A DNA stretch of 64,000 nt from Heterohyrax brucei (lineage: Eukaryota; Chordata; Mammalia; Hyracoidea; Procaviidae), in contig CM053140.1 in the NCBI GenBank assembly GCA_028571685.1, positions 23,975,501 through 24,039,500 of the forward strand, in the 5' to 3' direction. Below the pieces are notes generated by a model. The model had not been told where the DNA came from, searched no databases, and was given only the letters and a program-made list of their open reading frames with translations. How positions within the stretch are numbered: position 1 is the stretch's first letter; every line of letters begins with the position of its first letter. Shown in pieces: positions 13,101 through 22,100 of the stretch. The translations under genes were made by a program, and so were the position numbers.

Positions 13101-16100
13101 TATGTCGTAGGACAAAGGGGTTTGTGAAGGCTTGCACGCTGTGCCAATCTGGGCCTCATGTCCGTCTGTCCTGCAGCTCTGTGGTCATGCTGGAGATCGA
13201 CAACCGGCTGTGCCTGCAGTCGCCGGAGAACGACCACTGCTTCCCTGACGCCCAGAGCGCAGCCGACTACCTGGGTGCCCTGTCTGCAGTGGAGCGCCTG
13301 GACTTCCCGTACCCACTGCGGGCTGTGCGGGGTGAGGCCATGTCCCAGGCAACACGGGGGAGCTGGGGGCTGGGCTGGGGTGCTGAAATACTGCTTCTCC
13401 CTGCAGCGGAACCCCTGGAGCTGCCGGAGCCAAGCCTGCCACTGCTGCCGCTCCTGGCTGCGGGTGCTGTCTTCCTGCTAGTCATCCTCGTCCTGGGTGT
13501 CATGGTGGCCCGGCGCAAGCGCGAGCACAGCACCCTGTGGTTCCCTGAGGGCTTCGCGCTGCACAGGGACTCAGCTGCAGGCCACAAGGGCCGGCGGGAG
13601 CCTGTGGGCCAGGATGCTCTGGGCATGAAGTGAGGACTCTGTCTGCTCCCTGTCCCCTCTTTGAACTGACTCTGACCTTTGACCCTGGCCTACTCTAGCT
13701 TCAGACTCTACCCAGATACCAATATTCATTCCCCTTGACCACTGGCTGTGTGATCCCTGGCGATCACCCCTGACTCCTGACCCTATCTCCTGTGTTCCAG
13801 TCTCCCTGATAACACACTAAGTCTGCTACTGAGCATATGTTCCCTTGTGACTGTTGACCTCATGGCCTCTGTCTGTACCTCTGGCCCTATTCTCCATGAC
13901 CCCCAATCCCACCTCTGGCTCCAAGCTACCCTGACTTTTGGCCTTACCTCTTGTCCATCTCCATCTTGTGGCCTTCTGTCCTAGCCTTAACCCTGGGCCT
14001 CACCTTCCAGAATGCCCAACCTCACCATGACCTGACTTCACCCTGACCTTGAACTTATCCCTCACCTCTGATCGCATGACCACTGACCCTTCAGCGCCAC
14101 CTCCTTCATCCTGGCTGCATCTCCTACACATTACGAGGTTATTGTGGTGTATAACATTGCTGTATCCCCTGTGACCCCTCACTTGTCTCTGAACCCACTT
14201 CTCCCCTCTGATTTGTCCCCAGGACCCAGCTATCACCCGTCATAACCCCTGACTCCCAACTGTCCTTTTTGTGATTTCATCTTTGACTCCTCGTTACAAC
14301 TTGTCACAGTGCCTGACCCCACAATGGTCCCGTTCCCCAGTTCCACCACAGGACCCAGCTATTATCCATCATAACCCCTGACCCCACAACCGACCCTCCC
14401 TTTATTCCACCTTAGGACTTGGCTGTCACTGTCGTAACTCCTAACTGCGCCCCTGCAACCCTGACCCCTGCAACCCTGTGACTCCTCAGTGGAGCCTGTC
14501 TCAGACCTGTCCCCTTTCCCTGTGCTTACTGAGCCAAACTGTGGATCCCTTTCCAGATCCCTGACCTCACCTCTCTGATCTGTGCCCTAACTCTGTCCCC
14601 AAGTCCGCCTCCCAGGTGGCGTGTCTCCAGTGTCTGCTCTGACATCTGCTCTGTCCACTGTCCTCACAGGAACATGGCCAAGGGTGACAGTCTGATGGGG
14701 GAGGTGGTCTCAGACTGGATGGACAACGACTGCCCAGAGGCCAAGAGACTGAAGGTGCCGCCTGCCCTTTCCTCTGACCCCCACCCGACAAGGCCCTGGG
14801 TGGGGTCCCAGGGAGGCTCCCTTCTTCCATTGCACTGTTCACCTCCCAGCCTCCGGAGAGGGCTTGCAGCCTCCGGGAGCTACTTTGTGGCCTCAGAGCG
14901 AGAAGGAGGGTTACTACTGGGGTCCCTGTGTGAGTGGTTGTCTACCAGCCAGAAGGTTGGCAGTTCTAGCCCTCCCAGAGGCACTTCAAAAGGAAGGCCT
15001 GGCCATCTGCTCCTGAAAGGTCACACCCTGAGAGCTCTAGAGAGCCGTTTCACTCTGCACACACGGTGTGAGTGCAGTGAGTCAGGATCAGCTTGGAGAC
15101 TGCTAACAGCAGCAACAATGGGCGGATGGGTGGAAGGCCCCTGCCCTGTCCTGCCCCGTGCCTCCAGCCTGGACCCTAGTGCCAGGCCAATCTGGGGTCT
15201 TCGCAGAGGGAATCTCCTGGCCCATCAGACTGTTCTGTCTGCTGCATCTGACTTGGTCCAGTGCACCCAGCCCCAGAGTGTGTCCGGATGGGCTTGAGGG
15301 CCATTTCCTGTCCCTGGGCCACAGCCCTGGGCTCCTATTATTGTCAGCTGGGCACCTGCTGGCTGTCTCAAATGCACACGCAGAATGCCTTCACCTACAC
15401 AACACACAAATTGTCTGTTTTTGTCTTTCCAATGCCCTGAAAACACCAGTTGCTGTCAAGTCACCTTCGACTCATGGTGACCTCATGTGTGTCAGAGCAG
15501 AACTGCACCCCTTTGGGTTTTCAGGGGCTGGAGTTTCAGAAGCAGATCACCGAGGCTTTCTTCCGAGGAGCCTGCAGGTGGACTCGAACCATCAGCCTCT
15601 CAGCTGGCAGCCAAACGTTTTAGCCGTTGGCTTCACCCAGACTGTTAACAGCTCTAGAGAGCGGCTGCTGATGTGCTTCTCATTGCCCAGCTGCCTTCTC
15701 CGTATTTCAGTGCTTGGGAAAGGGAGACATTGATAAGATTGAGGAGGACAGTGGTGGTTCAGTGGTAGAGTTCTCACCTTCCATGCGGGAGACCCGAGTT
15801 CAATTCCCAGGCAGTGCATCTCATGTGCAGTCACCAGCCATCTGTCAGTGGAGCTTTGTGTGTTGCTGTGATGTTGTATAGACTTCAGCAGAACTTCCAG
15901 ACTAAGATGGGCTAGGAAGAAAGGCCTGGTGATTGACTCCAAAAAATCAGCCGTTGAAAACTGTGTGGAGCAGAGTTCTACTCTGCCACAGCTGGGGTCG
16001 CATGAGTCAGAAGTGACTCAGTGGTGGCTGATTTTAGTGTACAGACAGATGTGTGCCAGCAGGTGCTATGCGTCATGCGTCTTCCCGGCCCACCTGCTTT

Positions 16101-19100
16101 GGGCTGTCAGCCCCGCCATCCCTCCTTCCAACCTGGATTAAAATCCCAGTTCCACCCTTTATCGGCTCGCTGGCATCTAGTTTCCTGATAAGGAACAGCT
16201 GTGTAACAAAGGAGGTCCGCATATGGCTCAGAAAGTTTGCACTCAACTACAAACCTAAAGGTTGGCAGTTTGAACCCACCCAGTGGTGTTTTGGAAGAAA
16301 GCCCTGGCAATCTGCTTCCATAAAGATTACATCCAAGAAAGCGTATGGGGCAGAATTCTGCTCTGTGACACATGGGGTCACCATGAGCCAGAATGGATTG
16401 ACAGTAGTGGGTTTGGTTTTGGGATGTAACAAAGGTGGGATGTTCATGGTTTCCCAGGGTCCTGTGGGTGTTCTTAATGAGAGAAACCCCGTAGGAGTGG
16501 CCAGTCCTGCCCCTACTGTATCTGTGCCCTCCTCCAAAGGGAGGAGTGTGAGGACCTGGCAACCTTGTACCTCCAGATAGAGGAGCCCAGTATGGGGGCC
16601 GAGGATGCTGTGGACTGCCGCCAGTGGACTCAACACCACCTAGTTGCTGCTGATATCCGCATGGCACCAACCATGGCGCTGACGCCACCACAGGGTGACG
16701 TGGATGCCGACGGCATGGACGTCAATGTGCGAGGACCAGGTCAGTGATGGCACCCTCCACCCCCATCCTGTTCCCAAGAGCTTGCGTCTGGGGTGAACTG
16801 GGCTGTATCCAGGCTTCTCTGGGTGCTAATCGAGAATTGGTGTTGTAAGTTACAAAAACCTGACTCATGTAGCTTCAGTTTAAAAAGAGGGGTGGAGGAG
16901 GATTGACAGATTTACAGAACTGAAAGTGTCAGGCATGCCTCTCGGCTCTGTTTCCAGCCAGCCATGGTGGCTGCAGCCGGTTTTCTACTGAGAGTAGCAA
17001 GGTAGTCACTGGTCATGCCACCTGTTTTTCTAACTGCTTCAGCTAAAGTCCCAGAATAAATTCTGACTGGACAGACTAGGGTCACATGTCCGTTGCTGAG
17101 CCAGTCAGTGTGACTAGGGGCTAGAATATGCAGATCAGCTGGGTCTGTGCCATCTGTCCGCTCTTGGCTCCACCCAGGGCTTGAGGATGCAGAATGGGTC
17201 TCATGTGGCCCCCTAAGGAGACCAGCGTACATATTTCTGCTGAGTGCAGGCAACCGATGCATCCATATCCTCTTGGGTTTATCTTTACTGTTTTAGGGTA
17301 TTCCTATCCCAGCTTTGTTTTGCTTTGTGTACCTGTGATCCTTTTGGGAAATCTTTGGGCTCCAAGATCCTGAGTGCCTGGGAGTTTCTGTCCCTAGGGT
17401 CAACGTTTAACAAAGGGATGCAGGGCAGAGTACAAAAGGCACAGCTTCTTCACCTTGGTACAGTCCATCAGAGTTCCCCTGTAATGCCAGGTTGGGAGTC
17501 TGCCTGAAGTTGCTCCTCTACTTGCCTTCTGCCTCTCTAGTCCCATATTGTCAACTCCCTGGGAGCCTTCTGTGACAACCAGATGCTCAGGAATCCGCAT
17601 TATGGGTTGGCTCTGGGGCACCAGGTCTGTGCAGATGGGAGGACTTGCCACTCTGTTGGTCTCCCACCTGTCCCATGTCCTCCTTGTGTGTGGAGCTGTG
17701 ATAGTATTTCCTGGAGGGATCTCTCTGCCCGTCTCCTTTCTGATGTACTTCTGATCCCCACAGATGGCTTCACCCCTCTAATGCTGGCCTCCTTCTGTGG
17801 GGGGACCCTGGAACCGATGCCGGCTGAGGAGGATGAGGCTGATGACACCTCAGCCAGCATCATCTCGGACCTGATCTGCCAAGGTGCCCAGCTGGGGGCA
17901 CAGACTGACCGCACTGGTGAGACTGCCCTGCACCTGGCTGCCCGCTATGCCAGGGCTGATGCGGCCAAGCGGCTGCTGGATGCTGGAGCAGACACCAATG
18001 CCCAGGACCACTCGGGTCGCACCCCTCTGCACACAGCTGTCACTGCCGACGCCCAGGGTGTCTTCCAGGTGAGAAGGGCCTGCTGTCCTGGACTTCAGGG
18101 CTGGGGAGGGTATTAGACAGACCTGGGTTTGAGCACTGGTACTGCCTATCAGTAACTGAGTGATTCGTATTGAGCTGATTCTCCTTTATAAAATTGGGAT
18201 ATACAGAAACACAGCATCTGCCTGCTCCCTGAACCTCATAGACTCCAGGGCTTGTGAAAGTTGGCGATGTCAGGGAATTGGGAGTCCTTCTGGTTCCCCT
18301 AGTTCTGCCCTGACTCCCCCCCCGCCTCCTCCCATCCCGTCAGATTCTTATCCGGAACCGCTCCACCGACCTGGATGCCCGCATGGCAGACGGCTCCACA
18401 GCCCTCATCTTGGCAGCCCGCCTGGCAGTGGAGGGCATGGTGGAAGAGCTCATCGCCAGCCACGCAGATGTCAATGCTGTGGATGAGCTGGGTAGGTGGG
18501 CAGGGTGGTGGCAGGGTGGGGTTCAGAGGATGCCACCTGGGCACTGACTCTTGTGTTTGTGTCAGCTCACACCTACGTGCAGACTCTTTTGCTGAAGCTA
18601 ATGCACAGGTAACCAAGCTGCGACCTTGACTCCTGTGCATGGTGGCCTCTAGCCCACCTACTGCCTCTATGGTGTAGAAAAATGTGCTCTTCCCCAAGAC
18701 ACTGTATTTCTGTTTGTCTTGTTAGGACAGTTCCTTTTACTGCCCTCTGCTGGGAATCTGTGGTAATTTGCATGTGCATATTTGCCTTATCTACATACAG
18801 TTTCTGGTGGTGTAGGTAGTTAATGCACTCAGCTGCTAACCAAAACGCTGGCGCTTAAGTCCCCCCAGAGTGGCCTCAGAAGGAAGGCCTGGTGGTCTGC
18901 TTCTGAAAAATCAGCATTGAAAACTATGGAGCACTGGATGGCAGTTGATTTATAATACTGGGCAGTGTTTTGTTGTGTCGTGTACAGAGTGGCTGTGAAT
19001 CGAGATGACTTGATGGAGGCGCACACTTGCACCTTTGCAGATTCATCTGCTCAGATTCATGGTGACCTGCCCTCCAGGGGACCTCACACAGCTGTAACTG

Positions 19101-22100
19101 TGCTGAGACACGCGTCCTGTGGAGCAGGGTTTCCTGTCTCGGCACTGCTGACGTTGGGGGCTGGATCACACTGTGTGATGGGAGATATCCTGGCGGCTGA
19201 AGGGTGCTGAGCAGCACTCTGGTCTTGATGTGCTCGATGCCAGGTGCACTGTTCAGCCAAAGGTGATGACTACAAATGTCTGCAGACACTGCCCTGTGCC
19301 CAGCTAGAGGGTGAGATCGTCCCCAGTTGAGAACCGTGGCTGTCCTAGCAGCACTGGCTAGTAGAATTTTCTGCCCTGATGGAAGTGGTCTGTGTCGTTT
19401 AATATTTAGGCTGCTAGCCACATGCAGAAGCTATTGAGCACTGGAAATGTGACCGGGTGGCAGAATTAGTGAATTTCTAATTGTATTTTATTTTAATTAA
19501 TTTGAGTTTAAATAATCACATGTAATTGGTGGCTTCTGTATTGGATGGGACAGCTCCAGGCACACCAAAGAAGGCACACATAGCCTCTTCTGCTAAAGTT
19601 AGGTATACAGATGTGTGCATGCACACAGTCCCTTGTGTACTTGGAGTCAGGTATACAGATGTGCACATGCAGAGTTCCCTGTGTAGCAGGAGCCAGGTGT
19701 ACAGGTATGTGCATGCACACAGTCCCCTGTGTACTGAAGTCAGGTGTACAGATGTTCACATGCACACAGTCCCCTGTGTACCAAGAGTCAGGTGTATAGA
19801 TGTGTGCATGCACGCAGTCTCTTGTGTACCAGCAGTCGGGTGTACAGGTGTGTGTATGCACACAGTCACCTGTGTACGAGTCAGGTGTCCAGGTGTACCT
19901 GTACATGCAGTGCACTGTGTACCAGAAGTCAGGTGTATAGATGTGCACATGCATGCAGTCCCATGGGTACTGGCGTCAGATGTACAGGTGTGTGTATGTA
20001 CACAGTTCCCTGTGTACCAGGAGTCAGGTGTACAGGTGTGTATGCACACAGTCCTCTGGGTACTGGAGTCAGGTCTACAGGTGTGTACATGCATGCAGTC
20101 CCTTGGGTACTGGAGTCAGATGTACAGGTATGTGCATGAATGCAGTCCCCTGTGTACCAGGGATCGGGTACAGGTGTGTGCCTGCATGCAGTCCCATGGG
20201 TGCTAGAGTCAGGTCTATGGGTATGCACATGAATACAATTTCCCAGGTACTAAGAGTCATCTCTAGGTGTCCCCCGTGTACAGGTTGTCAGGTCTGTGAG
20301 TATGCATGTGAATACCCAGTTCTCTGGGTACTGGGAATCATCTCCAGTTGTGTACGCACACACACAGAGTCCTGCATGTACTGGGAGTCAGGTCTATAGG
20401 TATGTGTATACACATACAGCCCCCCTTCATGTTGAGTCATTCCACAGAAGTGCACACACATCAGTACAGCCCTATCTCCAGAGAGTCAGTTCACAAGTGT
20501 GCACACACACATACCCAAACACATGTGCTTACTCATGACCGTCCTGTCCCCATCCTCCTCTAAATCTCCTCCTGGGCACTTCCTGTCCCCTGCCATGTGG
20601 GCAGGGATGTGAGCTGGGTCCTGACCTTGTCTTCTCCCCTCTCCCTACAGGGAAATCAGCCTTACACTGGGCTGCTGCTGTCAACAATGTGGAGGCCACC
20701 TTGGCCCTACTCAAAAATGGAGCCAACAAGGACATGCAGGACAGCAAGGTGAGCCTGGGCCTCAGCCCACCTGGGGAGAGAGCAGGGCGGAATGGTCCAG
20801 TAGAAGTATTCACTCTGCCTGAGGCCAGCTTTCAGGGTGGGATTTGGGGCCAACAACCTACAACTGGGGAGCAGAGGATGAAATCTGACCGTTGCTATGT
20901 GACATTGGGCAAGTTAACTAACTTCTCTGAACCTTAGTTTTCCTACCTGTGAAGTGCTGAAGCAAGACTACCCACCTCATGGCTTGTTCTGAGGACTGTG
21001 CAGTGCTTTAGCGACTCCTTGATAAAAGATGCCTGTTATGATCATGGCAAGGTCACTGGGTGACGCAGACAGCTTCCCCTCAACTACTCACCTCAAGGTT
21101 ATCAGTTTGAACCCTCCCTCCCAGTAGCACCTGAAAAAAGGCCTGGTGATCTGCTTCTGTAAAGATCACAGTCAAGAAAACCCTGTGGAGTAGTTCTCAC
21201 TTGTAACACATGGGGTCTCTGATGGCATTGGGTTTGGGTGTTTTTGGTTTTGATGGTCACCGCAACGCATGGGTCGAAACGGACTTGATGGCAGCTGATT
21301 TGCCAGTTATGATCATGGCTTACAAACCATTCTGTGGGGGTTTTATCTCCTCGTTTTACAGCTGGGAAGGGTGAGGCTCAGAGAGGATGGAGTTAGAGCC
21401 TGTCCTTATTTAAAATTGTGATTTCTTGTTCGTTGTGGTTATTTTGGTATCAATCTTCATTTTTTTAAATGTCACATGAAAATATTATTTAATTTTGATG
21501 GCTGAGGTTTTCAGCAGCCCTTGGGACTTACTGGTCCCTGGGTGGTACACATGGTGTGAGGTCAATAGTGGTCCAGATCCACCTGGTGGTGCCACAGAAA
21601 AAAGTCCTGCTCTAAGACAATATCCACGCAAACTCTATTGAGCTGTTCTTCTCTGTAATGCATGGGGTTGCCATGAGTTGGAATTGACTCAACAGCAGTT
21701 GGGTTTGGCTTTTTTGGGACACAGTGCCCTGAGGTGAGGACCTCGCTTGCCTTCCCGTAGCCCTGGCACAGGGCCTCTGTAGACATGGCGTAAAGGAATG
21801 AACTTCCCCAGGTTCTCCTAGCAAAATCAGAATTTGAATCTGGGTCTGTCAGGCTCAACAGTGCAAACCGTTAGCTCTCAGGCCCCACCAGAGGTGGAGA
21901 CCCAGCTGATGCTGACCCAGAGTTAGAGTGTGGCTCTCGTGACCCTGATACTGGTGGGTTCTGGCCCTGCAGGAGGAGACGCCTCTGTTCCTGGCTGCCC
22001 GTGAGGGCAGCTTCGAGGCCGCCAAGCTGCTCCTGGACCATTTTGCCAACCGCGAGATCACGGACCACTTGGACCGGCTGCCGCGAGACGTGGCCCAGGA

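Noticed and set aside
15749..15823. tRNA-Gly(TCC) gene
   Set aside because: The acceptor arms do not pair, there is no Pol III terminator directly after, and it is the head of a longer SINE with a second copy elsewhere.
19526..20399. 226- and 152-codon frames with 16-residue repeats
   Set aside because: They read across the intron 31 minisatellite in several frames and both strands. Periodicity of 48 bp explains the openness.
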